Origin: Shinella granuli | Lineage (GTDB): Bacteria > Pseudomonadota > Alphaproteobacteria > Rhizobiales > Rhizobiaceae | DNA: 64,000 nt | Reading direction: 5' to 3' | Assembly (NCBI RefSeq): GCF_004341885.1 | Contig: NZ_SLVX01000016.1 | Span: 62,001-126,000 of the forward strand | Part shown: piece after piece, positions 16,718-25,164 of the stretch | How the letters are laid out: each line of letters begins with the position of its first letter | Position numbering within the stretch: the stretch's first letter is position 1 | Notes under the pieces: model-generated | Databases searched by the model: none | What the model was told of the DNA's origin: nothing | What the model saw: only the letters and a program-made list of their open reading frames with translations | Program-made: the position numbers and the translations under genes

Positions 16718-17992
16718 TCACCCGAACGTATAGGCCGCGATCGACTCCGGCTTCATCTCGATGGAGAAACCCGGCCGCGCGGGCGGCATATAGGCGGCGT
16801 TCTCGATGCGGCAGGGGTCGACGAAATGCTCGTGCAGGTGGTCGACATATTCGATCACCCTGCCCTCCTTCGTACCGGACACGGCGATGTAGTCGATCAT
16901 CGAGAGATGCTGGACATACTCGCACAGGCCGACGCCGCCGGCATGCGGCCAGACCGGCAGGCCGTATTTCGCCGCCATCAGCAGCACGGCGAGCACTTCG
17001 TTGAGGCCGCCCATGCGGCAACTGTCGATCTGCACGATGTCGATCGCGCCGCCGGCGATCATCTGCTTGAAGATGATGCGGTTCTGGCACATCTCGCCCG
17101 TCGCCACCTTGACCGGATGAACGGCCTGCCGGATCGCCTTGTGGCCGGCGATGTCGTCCGGGCTCGTCGGCTCCTCGATGAAGAAGGGCTTGTAGGGTTT
17201 CAGCTCCGACACCCAGTCGATCGCCTGCCCCACCTCCCAGATCTGGTTGGCGTCGATCATCATGGTGCGCTCGTCGCCGATCACCTCGCGGGCGATGCGC
17301 AGGCGCCGCTTGTCGTCTTCGAGGTCGCGGCCGACCTTCATCTTTATATGGGTGAACCCCTGGTCGACGGCCTCCTGGCAAAGGCGGCGCAGCTTCTCGT
17401 CGTCATAGCCGAGCCAGCCCGCCGAGGTCGTGTAGCAGGGATACCCTTCCTTCTCCAGCGTCGCGATGCGCTCCGCCTTGCCGGTTTCCGCCTTCTCTAG
17501 GATGGCCAGCGCCTCCTCCGGCGTCAGCGCATCCGTCAGGTAGCGGAAGTCGACGATGGAGAGGATGTCCTCCGGGCGCATCTCGGCGACGAGCCGCCAG
17601 ACCGGCTTGCCCGCCTGCTTGGCCAGGAGGTCCCAGACGGCATTCACCACCGCGCCGGTCGCCAGATGCATCGCGCCCTTGTCCGGGCCGATCCAGCGCA
17701 ACTGGCTGTCGCTCGTGACATGACGCCAGAAGCGGCCGGGATTTTCGCGCACCCAGGCAAGGTCGAGGCCGACCACCAGATGCTTCATCGCCTCGATCGC
17801 CAGGCAGCAGATCTCGTTGCCGCGGCCAATCGTGAAGGTGAGGCCATGGCCTTCGAGGCCGGGCGCATCCGTGCCGAGCACCACATAGGCGGCCGAATAG
17901 TCCGGATCCGGGTTCATGGCGTCCGAGCCGTCGAGGCTCTGCGAAGTGGGAAAGCGCAGGTCGATCGAGCGAAGGCTGGTGATCTTGGTCAT
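16718..17992 (-). CDS. fucD: L-fuconate dehydratase (enolase superfamily)
   Basis: Converts L-fuconate to 2-keto-3-deoxy-L-fuconate in non-phosphorylative L-fucose breakdown. The 424-residue protein opens with the family-specific LDGSDAMNPDPDYSAAYV. It keeps the acid-sugar dehydratase residues: Lys217 and Lys219 (HIKMKVG), Asp247 (MMIDANQ), Glu273/Glu274 (FIEEPTSPDD), Glu300 (ATGEM) and His350 (WPHAGGVGL). These are within one residue of the numbers I recall for the Xanthomonas enzyme. The start at 17992 follows AAGGGCC. It is the last gene of the ten-gene minus-strand sugar operon, separated from the SDR by 46 bases that include a short GC-rich hairpin. Confidence 0.93.
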   Translation of the reverse strand: MTKITSLRSIDLRFPTSQSLDGSDAMNPDPDYSAAYVVLGTDAPGLEGHGLTFTIGRGNEICCLAIEAMKHLVVGLDLAWVRENPGRFWRHVTSDSQLRWIGPDKGAMHLATGAVVNAVWDLLAKQAGKPVWRLVAEMRPEDILSIVDFRYLTDALTPEEALAILEKAETGKAERIATLEKEGYPCYTTSAGWLGYDDEKLRRLCQEAVDQGFTHIKMKVGRDLEDDKRRLRIAREVIGDERTMMIDANQIWEVGQAIDWVSELKPYKPFFIEEPTSPDDIAGHKAIRQAVHPVKVATGEMCQNRIIFKQMIAGGAIDIVQIDSCRMGGLNEVLAVLLMAAKYGLPVWPHAGGVGLCEYVQHLSMIDYIAVSGTKEGRVIEYVDHLHEHFVDPCRIENAAYMPPARPGFSIEMKPESIAAYTFG

Positions 17993-18038
17993 GGTGCGGC
18001 CCTTGCAATGGCCGGCGCTCTGCCGGCTAAAAAATGTC

Positions 18039-18773
18039 TCAGATGGTCCAGCCGCCGTCGATGGCGTAGGCCTGTCCGGTCGTGTAGGTGGCGCTCGCGA
18101 GATAGACGGCGAGGTCGGCGATCTCTTCCGGCGTGCCGATGCGGCCGATCGGCTGGCGGGCGATGAAGGCCGCGCGCGCCGTCTCGTAGTCACCCTGCGC
18201 GCGCAGGCGATCCTGCAGCGAGGGGCTTTCCACCGTGCCGGGGCAGATGCAGTTGCAGCGGATGCCCTCAGCCACGTAGTCGGCCGCCACCGACTTGGTG
18301 AGCCCGACGACCGCCGCCTTGGTGATGGTGTAGGCCGCCCGGTTCGGCACGCCCTTCACGCTGGAGGCGACCGAGGCCATGTTGATGATCGCGCCGTCCT
18401 TCTTCTCCAGCATCGCCGGCAGCACGGCGCGAATGGTGCGCACCATGGCGCGGACATTGAGATCGAAGGCGAAGTCGAGGTCCTTGTCCGGCATGTCGAG
18501 GATCGTGCCGGCATGCACGAAGCCGGCGCAGTTGAAGAGCACGTCGAACGGGCCGGTCGCCGAGACCACGCGGTTGACGGCCTCCTCGCTCAGGACGTCG
18601 AGCACATAGGTCTCGATGCCCGCCTCGCCCGCAAGGCTTTTCAGCGCATCGGCATTGATGTCGGTCGCGACGACCTTGGCGCCGGCGCGGGCGAAGGCGA
18701 TGGCGCTCGCCTTGCCGATGCCCTGGCCTGCGGCGGTGATGAGGACGCGCTTGTCTTGAAGGGAAAGGCTCAT
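18039..18773 (-). CDS. SDR family oxidoreductase, probable 2-keto-3-deoxy-L-fuconate dehydrogenase
   Basis: NAD-dependent short-chain dehydrogenase, 244 residues. The cofactor loop is TAAGQGIGKA (about residues 13-22), NAG appears as NCAG, and the catalytic Tyr-Lys pair lies in RAAYTITKAAVVGL. The body closely resembles the BDH2/DHRS6 group (VLFNCAGFVHAGTILD, SVASSVKGVPNRAAY), to which bacterial 2-keto-3-deoxy-L-fuconate dehydrogenases also belong. It lies directly upstream of L-fuconate dehydratase, whose product it would oxidise to 2,4-diketo-3-deoxy-L-fuconate. The ATG at 18773 has AAGGAG upstream. Confidence 0.87.
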   Translation of the reverse strand: MSLSLQDKRVLITAAGQGIGKASAIAFARAGAKVVATDINADALKSLAGEAGIETYVLDVLSEEAVNRVVSATGPFDVLFNCAGFVHAGTILDMPDKDLDFAFDLNVRAMVRTIRAVLPAMLEKKDGAIINMASVASSVKGVPNRAAYTITKAAVVGLTKSVAADYVAEGIRCNCICPGTVESPSLQDRLRAQGDYETARAAFIARQPIGRIGTPEEIADLAVYLASATYTTGQAYAIDGGWTI

Positions 18774-18792
18774 GATGGCTCCTTGTGGTGCG

Positions 18793-19242
18793 TCAGGCGC
18801 CCGGGCGGCGCTCGACGACGTAGATATGGTCTGCGGCGAGAACGACCTCGCCCTTCTGGTTGACGACTTCCGTGCGCTCGATGACGCGGCCGAAGCCGGC
18901 GCGTTTCGGATCATCCTCCTTGCCTGATATCGTCACGCGGGTGTGGATCGTATCACCGATGAAGACCGGCCTGATGAAGCGCATGCGATCATAGCCGTAG
19001 GAAAATGCAACAGGATTGATGACGCTCGCCGTCAGCCCGACACCGATCGCAAACACCATCGTGCCATGGGCGATGCGCTGGCCGAAAGGCTGCGTCTTCA
19101 TGAATTCGGCATCCATGTGGTGCGGGAAGAAATCGCCCGTATGGCCGGCATGCACGACGAAATCGGTCTCGGTGATGGTGCGGCCGCTCGTCTTGCGCCC
19201 CTCGCCGATTTCATAGTCTTCGAAATATTTGACCTGTTCCAT
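18793..19242 (-). CDS. MaoC family (hot-dog fold) dehydratase-like protein
   Basis: A 149-residue single hot-dog domain protein. The hydratase motif is recognisable: the catalytic Asp/His region [17 protein letters not shown] (about residues 32-48) followed by [15 protein letters not shown]. The C-terminal half [20 protein letters not shown] is typical of MaoC-like enoyl hydratases. It lies between the SDR and a Gfo/Idh/MocA oxidoreductase in the sugar operon, where L-fucose clusters more often carry a fumarylacetoacetate-hydrolase-type enzyme. Its substrate is unknown; a CoA ester or an unsaturated sugar acid is possible. The gaps to its neighbours are 12-19 bases. Confidence 0.85.
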   Translation of the reverse strand: MEQVKYFEDYEIGEGRKTSGRTITETDFVVHAGHTGDFFPHHMDAEFMKTQPFGQRIAHGTMVFAIGVGLTASVINPVAFSYGYDRMRFIRPVFIGDTIHTRVTISGKEDDPKRAGFGRVIERTEVVNQKGEVVLAADHIYVVERRPGA

Positions 19243-19254
19243 GGCTGTTCCTGT

Positions 19255-20322
19255 CTAGGGCCGTGCGGCGAGCGGCGTCGCGGGCGCGGCGCTGGAGGCA
19301 TAGGCCGCCTCGACGAGCGCCATGGTCATCCATGCATCCTCGACCGAGGAGACGAGTTCCGCATCCTCGCCCGACACGAAACGCTGAAGGTTCGCCATGC
19401 GGCCGACGAAGGCGTCCGGGAACCACGTTCCCTCCAGCGGCACCGGCACCCAGCCGTCGCCGCCCTTGGGATGGATCTCCAGAATGTCCGGTTCGCCGCG
19501 CGGATAATCGAGATTGACGCCGAGCTGGAGATAGGCCGCGCCCTGCGTGCCCGAGACGCGGAATTCGCAGGCCTGATGCCTGCGGCCGAATCGGTGATCG
19601 TGGTTGATCGAAAGGGCGCAGCGGACACGGTCGCCATAGTCGAGGATCGCCGTGGTGCGCGTCTGCGCCATCCCGTGGTTCGGGTGGCCGATCGACTTGG
19701 CGTGCACGCCCCCGGGATCGCCCAGCACCTGGCGGATCACATCGAGATAATGGATCGAGTGCATGGCGATCTCGATGCGCGGCAGGCCTTCGAGGAAGGA
19801 CCAGAGCTGCCAGGGCGTATCGAGCGCCAGATGGACGTCGAAATCGACGACCTCGCCGAGCAGCCCCTTGGCGATGGCGTCCTTCAGCGCCAGCATCATC
19901 GGCGCGAAACGAAGCTGGAAATTGACGGCCGCCTTGAGCTTCCTGTCGCGGCAGATCGTCAGGATCTCCGTCGCAGCGGCAAGGTCGGCGCCCATCGGCT
20001 TCTGGATCAGCGCCGCCGCGCCCTCCGGCAGCACCGCCAGCACGTTCGCATGCGCGGCCGGGGGCGTTGCGAGATCGAAGATGGCGTTCTCGACGGACGC
20101 GGCTTCCTCCACGGTGCGGTAGGCCGTGACGCCCCACCTTTCGGCGAGCGCCTTCGCCTTGTCGTGGTCCGGATCATAGAGCCCGGCGATCGGGAAGCCG
20201 CCCTTGCGATAGGCCGGATAATGCGCGTCGCCGACGATCGAGCCGGCCCCGAAGGTGACGATGGGACGCGGGTTCGCCGGCAGCGGCCAGGATTGGGTGA
20301 GGGTTTCGGGGTCAAAGGTCAT
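19255..20322 (-). CDS. Gfo/Idh/MocA family oxidoreductase
   Basis: NAD(P)-dependent sugar or cyclitol dehydrogenase, 355 residues. The N-terminal dinucleotide fold begins PRPIVTFGAGSIVGDAHYPA (residues about 18-37), with the usual LIQKPMGADL replacing the EKP motif near residue 95. The C-terminal alpha/beta domain includes AMHSIHYLDVIRQVLG, where the histidine often serves in catalysis. It may oxidise the free sugar before lactone hydrolysis. It sits mid-operon between the MaoC protein and the mutarotase, separated from the latter by a palindromic repeat element. Confidence 0.85.
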   Translation of the reverse strand: MTFDPETLTQSWPLPANPRPIVTFGAGSIVGDAHYPAYRKGGFPIAGLYDPDHDKAKALAERWGVTAYRTVEEAASVENAIFDLATPPAAHANVLAVLPEGAAALIQKPMGADLAAATEILTICRDRKLKAAVNFQLRFAPMMLALKDAIAKGLLGEVVDFDVHLALDTPWQLWSFLEGLPRIEIAMHSIHYLDVIRQVLGDPGGVHAKSIGHPNHGMAQTRTTAILDYGDRVRCALSINHDHRFGRRHQACEFRVSGTQGAAYLQLGVNLDYPRGEPDILEIHPKGGDGWVPVPLEGTWFPDAFVGRMANLQRFVSGEDAELVSSVEDAWMTMALVEAAYASSAAPATPLAARP

Positions 20323-20349
20323 GGCTTCAGCTCTCGCAGCACACGTGCG

Positions 20350-20485
20350 CCCCTCATCCGGCTGCCGCCACCTTCTCCCCGCAAGCGGGGAGAAGGGGAT
20401 GCCGCGCTGTTTTCAGCATATTTCGACCGGTCGCAGGGCACGTCTCCTCTCCCCGCGAGCGGGGAGAGGGTTAGGGTGAGGGGCA
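20350..20485. repeat. Rhizobial-type intergenic palindromic repeat, copy 1
   Basis: An element of about 136 bases built from two hairpins. The first is CTTCTCCCCGC-AAGC-GGGGAGAAG, the second CTCTCCCCGC-GA-GCGGGGAGAG. It is bounded by CCCCTCATCCGGC at the left and GGGTTAGGGTGAGGGGCA at the right. A second copy lies at 25018-25155. The shape and end sequences match the abundant RIME-like repeats of Rhizobiales. It sits inside the sugar operon between two genes and may affect message stability. Confidence 0.85.
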
Positions 20486-20496
20486 AGCGCGGAGAT

Positions 20497-20826
20497 TCAC
20501 GCATGAAAGAACACCTCTTCCATGCCCGCCCACCACTCGCCATCCTTCCGCGTCTCCAGCGGCGACTGGCAGGGCATGCAGACGGCCCACCATTCCTGCG
20601 TCTTCGGGTCGGCGGCCATCTTCGCCATGTCGGCGGCATAGTCGTTGCCGTGATATTCGAAGAAGGAGAAGAGCAGGTTCTCCGGCTCCTTCAGGAAGAT
20701 CGAATAGTTCCGGATATTGCAGGCGGAAATCATCGCCAGCACCTCCGGCCAGACGGCGGCGTGCAGGCGCTTGTAGTCTTCGATCTTCTCCGGCTTCACG
20801 CCGATCACCATGCCGATGCGCTGCAT
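20497..20826 (-). CDS. L-rhamnose mutarotase family protein (sugar mutarotase)
   Basis: Interconverts the anomers of a 6-deoxy sugar so that the dehydrogenase receives the right form. The 109-residue protein begins MQRIGMVIGVKPEKIEDYKR and has LHAAVWPEVL and NYSIFLKEPENLLFSFFEYHG, all typical of the RhaM/FucU-like DUF718 group, with the conserved tryptophan pair WWAVCMPCQ. It starts three bases after the mandelate-racemase-family gene stops. In this cluster L-fucose is as likely a substrate as L-rhamnose. Confidence 0.88.
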   Translation of the reverse strand: MQRIGMVIGVKPEKIEDYKRLHAAVWPEVLAMISACNIRNYSIFLKEPENLLFSFFEYHGNDYAADMAKMAADPKTQEWWAVCMPCQSPLETRKDGEWWAGMEEVFFHA

Positions 20827-20829
20827 GTC

Positions 20830-21948
20830 CTAGACCCTTTCCCGGATTTCGCGCTCGAATTCGGCAATGGAGCGGGCGCGGATCGCATCCCAGTCCCAGT
20901 CGATGCCGAGGCCGGGCGTCGTGGGCGCGAGCGCCATGCCGTTCTCGATGGTCAAGCGCGAGGTGGTGATGTCGTCGAGCTGCGGAATGTATTCGACATA
21001 TTTGCCGTTCTGCACCGCGCAGGTCAGGCTGACATGCAGTTCCATCAGGAAATGCGGGCAGACCGGCATATCGAAGGCCTCCGCCGCATGCGCCACCTTC
21101 AGCCAGGGCGTGATGCCGCCGATGCGGCCGGCATCGACCTGCACGATGGAGCACGCGCCTTTCTGCATGTATTCGCGGAAATGGCGGATCGAATAGAGCG
21201 ATTCGCCGACGGCGATGGGCGTCGCCGTCGCGCGGTTGAGGCGGACATGGCCGTCGATGTCGTCCGCCGGCAACGGTTCCTCGATCCAGCCGAGGTCGAG
21301 GTCGCGCAGGCGCTCGGCGCGGCGGATCGCCTCGTCGACTGAAAAACCCTGGTTGGCGTCCGTCATGATCTCGTAGCCGTCGCCGACCGCCTTGCGCACA
21401 GCGGAAAGGCGCGCAAGATCCTCGGACCCGTGCGACTTGCCGATCTTCACCTTGGAGCCGGAAAAACCCTTCGCCTTGGCGTCCAGCGCATCCTCGACGA
21501 GCGCCTCCACCGGAATGTGCAGCCAGCCGCCCTCGGTCGTGTAGAGCGGGCAGCGGTCCTTCGCGCCGCCGGCGAGCTTCCAGAGCGGCAGGTTCTGTTT
21601 TCGCGCGCGCAAATCCCAGAGCGCGGTATCGATGGCGGCGAGCGCGATCGAGGTGATCGCACCGATGGTCGTCGCGTGGGTCGCGAATTCCAGCTCGTGC
21701 CAGATCGCCTCGATCCGGTCGGCGTCGCGGCCGAGGAGGCGCGGCGCGAGATGATCGGCCAGAAGCCGCATGACGGAGGAGCCGCCGGTGCCGATCGTGT
21801 AGCTGTAGCCGGTGCCGACCGCCCCGTCGCTGTCGGTGATGGTGACGAGCGGCGTTTCCTGGGAAACGAAGCTCTGGATGGCGTCCGTGCGCTCGACCTT
21901 CGGGCGAAGGTCGACCATTTTCAGCTCGATGCGTTCGATCCTCGCCAT
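20830..21948 (-). CDS. Mandelate racemase/muconate lactonizing enzyme family protein
   Basis: Enolase-superfamily member, 372 residues, probably a sugar-acid dehydratase or racemase. A KxK acid/base motif appears in SGSKVKIGKS, metal ligands in MTDANQGF, WIEEPLPADD and AVGESLYS, and a late histidine in CPHFLMELHVSLTCA. It is distinct in sequence from the L-fuconate dehydratase at the end of the same operon, so the operon carries two different dehydratase-like enzymes. The ATG at 21948 lies one base after the ATPase stop. Galactonate- or talarate/galactarate-type activities are plausible alternatives. Confidence 0.87.
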   Translation of the reverse strand: MARIERIELKMVDLRPKVERTDAIQSFVSQETPLVTITDSDGAVGTGYSYTIGTGGSSVMRLLADHLAPRLLGRDADRIEAIWHELEFATHATTIGAITSIALAAIDTALWDLRARKQNLPLWKLAGGAKDRCPLYTTEGGWLHIPVEALVEDALDAKAKGFSGSKVKIGKSHGSEDLARLSAVRKAVGDGYEIMTDANQGFSVDEAIRRAERLRDLDLGWIEEPLPADDIDGHVRLNRATATPIAVGESLYSIRHFREYMQKGACSIVQVDAGRIGGITPWLKVAHAAEAFDMPVCPHFLMELHVSLTCAVQNGKYVEYIPQLDDITTSRLTIENGMALAPTTPGLGIDWDWDAIRARSIAEFEREIRERV

Positions 21949-21949
21949 G

Positions 21950-23047
21950 TCAGCCCCTGAGCGTCTTGCCGGTCTCACCGTCGAAGAGGTGAGCCTGGGA
22001 GAGATCGAAGCAGAAGGGCAGCGCTTCGCCGGGCGCAAGTCGCCTTGGGTTCAGCATGCGGCCGACCCATTCCGCGCCGCCGAAATCGGAGAAGACGAGG
22101 GTTTCGTTGCCGAGCGGCTCGGTGAGGATGACGCGAAGGTCGTGCCTGTATACATCGGCATCCTCGCCGGAATGGATGCCGTGGCCGGCGGGATAGAGAT
22201 CGTCCGGGCGCAGGCCGAAAGTCACCTTCTGGCCGGCCGTCACCCGGTCGCGGAAGCGGGACGGCAGTGGCAGGCGGTCGCCATTGGAAAAGACCACATG
22301 GCCATCGGCGATCTCGGCGTCCTTGAGGTTCATCGGCGGCGAACCGATGAAGCCGGCGACGAATTTCGAGTTCGGCCGCTGGAACACATCCTCCGGCGTG
22401 CCGACCTGCTCGATATGACCGTCGCGCATGATGACGATGCGGTCGGCGAGCGTCATCGCCTCCACCTGGTCGTGCGTGACGTAGATCACCGTCGATTGCA
22501 CCTTGGCGTGCAGCTTCTTGATCTCGACGCGCATCTGGGTCCTCAGCTTCGCATCGAGGTTCGACAGCGGCTCGTCGAAGAGGAAGACTTCCGGCTGGCG
22601 CACGATGGCACGGCCCATGGCGACGCGCTGGCGCTGGCCGCCTGACAGTTGCGAGGGTCGGCGGTCGAGGAGATGCGTGAGGTCGAGCGTTTTTGCCGCC
22701 TCTTCGACGCGCGGGGCGATCTCCTCCGGCTTCTGGCCGGCGATCTTCAGCGAGAAGCCCATATTCTCGCGCACGGTCATGTGCGGATAGAGCGCGTAGG
22801 ACTGGAAGACCATGGCGAGATTTCGCGCGCGCGGCGGCAGGTCGTTGACGATCTTGCCGCCGATCCTGAGATTGCCGCCGGAGATCGGCTCCAGCCCGGC
22901 GATCATGCGCAGCGTTGTCGACTTGCCGCAGCCGGAGGGGCCGACGAGGGCGATGAACTCGCGGTCTGCGACGTCGAGATCGATGCCATGGACCACTTCG
23001 ACCGCGCCGTAGCGCTTGACCAGCTTTTCGAGGGAAACGGTTGCCAT
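21950..23047 (-). CDS. Carbohydrate ABC transporter ATP-binding protein (UgpC/MalK type)
   Basis: ATPase for the sugar importer of this operon, 365 residues. Walker A GPSGCGKST lies near residues 36-44, then QSYALYPHMTV, signature LSGGQRQR, Walker B VFLFDEPLSNLD and switch VTHDQVEAMTLADR. The C-terminal 130 residues form the MalK-type regulatory domain (GFIGSPPMNLK, FGLRPDDLY). It follows the second permease by three bases. It is one of two UgpC-like ATPases in the window; the other serves the sulfoquinovose system. Confidence 0.93.
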   Translation of the reverse strand: MATVSLEKLVKRYGAVEVVHGIDLDVADREFIALVGPSGCGKSTTLRMIAGLEPISGGNLRIGGKIVNDLPPRARNLAMVFQSYALYPHMTVRENMGFSLKIAGQKPEEIAPRVEEAAKTLDLTHLLDRRPSQLSGGQRQRVAMGRAIVRQPEVFLFDEPLSNLDAKLRTQMRVEIKKLHAKVQSTVIYVTHDQVEAMTLADRIVIMRDGHIEQVGTPEDVFQRPNSKFVAGFIGSPPMNLKDAEIADGHVVFSNGDRLPLPSRFRDRVTAGQKVTFGLRPDDLYPAGHGIHSGEDADVYRHDLRVILTEPLGNETLVFSDFGGAEWVGRMLNPRRLAPGEALPFCFDLSQAHLFDGETGKTLRG

Positions 23048-23050
23048 GGA

Positions 23051-23917
23051 TTATCCTTTGACTGCGCCGGAGGTGAGGCCGGACACCAGATGCTTCTGCA
23101 CGATGAAGGTCAGCACGAGGGCGGGAATGATCATGATCACCGCCAGCGCGCACATGCCGCGCCAGTCGATGGTGAACTCCGCCGTATAGTCCAGCAGGCC
23201 GACGGGCAGGGTCTTGGAATTGACGGAACGGGTGAGCTGCGAGGCGAGCGCGAACTCGTTCCACGAGGTGAGGAAGGCGAAGATGCCGGCGGAGGCTATG
23301 CCCGGGCCGGCGAGCGGAAACTCCACCTGCCAGAAGGCCTGCCAGCGCGTGCAGCCGTCGATCTGCGCGGCCTCGGCGAGATCCTTCGGCACCTGGCGGA
23401 AGAAGCCGTCGATCAGCCAGATGGTGAAGGGCACGTTGAGCGCCACATAGGCCATGATCAGCCCGAAATGCGTGTCGATGATGCCGAGCTTCGAATAGAC
23501 GAAGAACAGCGGCAGCGAGAGCGCGATGCCCGGCACGGTGCGCGTCAGCATCAGGCCGAGGAAGATCGAGGATTTCGCCTTGAAGCGGAAGCGCGCGAAG
23601 GCATAACCGCCGGCCATGCCGATGGCGAGCGCGATCGCCGTCGAGGTGACGGAGATGATCAGCGAATTGCGGAAATATTCGATGACCGGAATGCCGCCCT
23701 GCCCAACGCCGGAGAACATCGCGACATAGGCATCGAAGGACAGGTCCTCGGGGATCCAGACCGGCGGCTTCGCCATGATCTCGACCGTCGGGCGGAAGGA
23801 GGCGAGCACGATCCACAGGCCCGGCAGGCAGATGACGGTCATCGCCAGGAAAAGGCCGATCTTGTGCGCGGCGGAGAGGAGAAGGCCGTTGAGACGGGCT
23901 TTCGTGTTCTCGTTCAT
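23051..23917 (-). CDS. Carbohydrate ABC transporter permease (MalG type)
   Basis: Inner-membrane permease, 288 residues, with six predicted helices starting near residue 21. The coupling motif is DLAEAAQIDGCTRWQAFWQV, followed by the C-terminal SGLTSGAVKG typical of MalG-like proteins. The ATG at 23917 follows GGGGAGTGG, which fixes the start; an upstream extension of the frame lies inside the other permease gene. It partners with the permease at 23934-24830. Confidence 0.92.
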   Translation of the reverse strand: MNENTKARLNGLLLSAAHKIGLFLAMTVICLPGLWIVLASFRPTVEIMAKPPVWIPEDLSFDAYVAMFSGVGQGGIPVIEYFRNSLIISVTSTAIALAIGMAGGYAFARFRFKAKSSIFLGLMLTRTVPGIALSLPLFFVYSKLGIIDTHFGLIMAYVALNVPFTIWLIDGFFRQVPKDLAEAAQIDGCTRWQAFWQVEFPLAGPGIASAGIFAFLTSWNEFALASQLTRSVNSKTLPVGLLDYTAEFTIDWRGMCALAVIMIIPALVLTFIVQKHLVSGLTSGAVKG

Positions 23918-23933
23918 CTTTACCACTCCCCCC

Positions 23934-24830
23934 TTACCATTCGGCCGCGATCTGGGTCCGCGCCGCCGCAAGCTTGCGGAAGAAATAGACGGTGAAGAGG
24001 ATGGAAAGCAGGATCGCGACATAGGCCATGGCATTGGCGAGACCCATGCGGGCATCGGCATAGGCGGTGCGCGAGACGAGCGTCCACAGCAGCTCGGTGC
24101 GCTTGGCTGGCCCGCCGTCCGTCATGATCTTCACGATGTCATAGGCGCGCGCGACATCGAGCGAGCGGATGGTCATGGCGATATAGGCAAATGGCATGAT
24201 GAACGGCCAGGTGACGTAGCGGAACGTCTGCCAGGGCGTGCAGCCGTCGACGCGTGCCGCCTCGATCGGCTCCTTCGGCATGGCGAGAAGACCCGCGAGG
24301 ATGAGGATGGCGAAGACCGAGGTGGACGACCAGATTTCGGCGACGAGGATCGCGGTGAAGGCGAGCGTGCCGTCGATCAGCCAGGGGATCGCCTGGTCCG
24401 TCAGGCCGAGCGATTGCAGGGCGTTGTTCACGAGGCCGATATTGTCGTTGAACATGAACTTGAACTGGAAGCCGACGAGGATCGGCGAGAACATCATTGG
24501 GAACATCATGATGGTTCTCAGCAGCCGCTGTCCGCTCGTCGCCTTCTCCACCAGCATGGCAAGGCCGAGGCCGAGCAGCATTTCGACATTCAGCGCGACG
24601 GTGAGCAAGAGCACGGTGCGGCCGAACGCCGTCCAGAATTCGAGATCCGTCAGGATGCGCGCATAATTGCGGAAGCCGACGAAGGTATAGAGCGAGGCGG
24701 GCTGCGTCAGCCGGAAGGGCGTGAAGCTCGAATAGAGCGACAGGATGAGCGGAATGATGACGACGGCCGCGAGCACCACGATGGCGGGCAGCAGGAGCAG
24801 AAACGGCGCCGGTGGCCTCCAGCCTTTCAT
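23934..24830 (-). CDS. Carbohydrate ABC transporter permease (MalF type)
   Basis: Inner-membrane permease, 298 residues, six helices, the first at residues 8-31 (PFLLLLPAIVVLAAVVIIP). Family features include FTPFRLTQPASLYTFVGFRN and the coupling loop EPIEAARVDGCTPWQTFRYV. It is separated from the upstream binding-protein gene by 334 bases of repeat-rich spacer, unlike the tight spacing of the rest of the operon. Confidence 0.92.
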   Translation of the reverse strand: MKGWRPPAPFLLLLPAIVVLAAVVIIPLILSLYSSFTPFRLTQPASLYTFVGFRNYARILTDLEFWTAFGRTVLLLTVALNVEMLLGLGLAMLVEKATSGQRLLRTIMMFPMMFSPILVGFQFKFMFNDNIGLVNNALQSLGLTDQAIPWLIDGTLAFTAILVAEIWSSTSVFAILILAGLLAMPKEPIEAARVDGCTPWQTFRYVTWPFIMPFAYIAMTIRSLDVARAYDIVKIMTDGGPAKRTELLWTLVSRTAYADARMGLANAMAYVAILLSILFTVYFFRKLAAARTQIAAEW

Positions 24831-25164
24831 GAATGCCTCTTGGATATGCTCTGGTCGGTCGCCCTTTCCGGACGCCGCCGTATTTCAAGAAGCGGCCGCT
24901 GGGGGCGGCCGCTGGTTTGTTTGCTTGGGGCGCGGTGCCGAGCCCACCCACCGGCATAGGGTGGATGGTCGGGTCAAGCCCGACCATGACGCAGGAGAGG
25001 TTGCGGATAAGGCATAGCCCCTCATCCGGCCTGCCGGCCACCTTCTCCCCGCAAGCGGGGCGAAGGGATATGCCGCGCCGGTTTCCTCAACCAATGCCCG
25101 TTCGTGGGGCACGTCCCCTCTCCCCGCTTGCGGGGAGAGGGTTAGGGTGAGGGGCAAGCTTGCC
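24831..25164. other. Spacer between receptor and permease genes, filled with hairpins and a repeat
   Basis: No protein gene is visible. From left to right it holds a GC-rich hairpin AGCGGCCGC (24891-24899) / GCGGCCGCT (24905-24913), a second hairpin ATGGTCGGG (24965-24973) / CCCGACCAT (24979-24987) of a type often scattered in Rhizobiales, and the second copy of the palindromic repeat (25018-25155). On the transcribed minus strand these lie after the receptor gene and could favour receptor over permease expression. Confidence 0.65.
25018..25155. repeat. Rhizobial-type intergenic palindromic repeat, copy 2
   Basis: Same architecture as the element at 20350-20485: CCCCTCATCCGGC at the left end, two hairpins centred on CTCCCCGC-AAGC-GGGG and CTCCCCGC-TT-GCGGGGAG, and GGGTTAGGGTGAGGGGCA at the right end. 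The central linker differs between the copies, while the hairpins and ends are nearly identical and in the same orientation. Confidence 0.85.

Noticed and set aside
20350-25155. Palindromic repeats considered as CRISPR or transposon ends
   Set aside because: Only two copies, no regular spacers, no cas genes and no transposase; they fit a dispersed intergenic repeat family.
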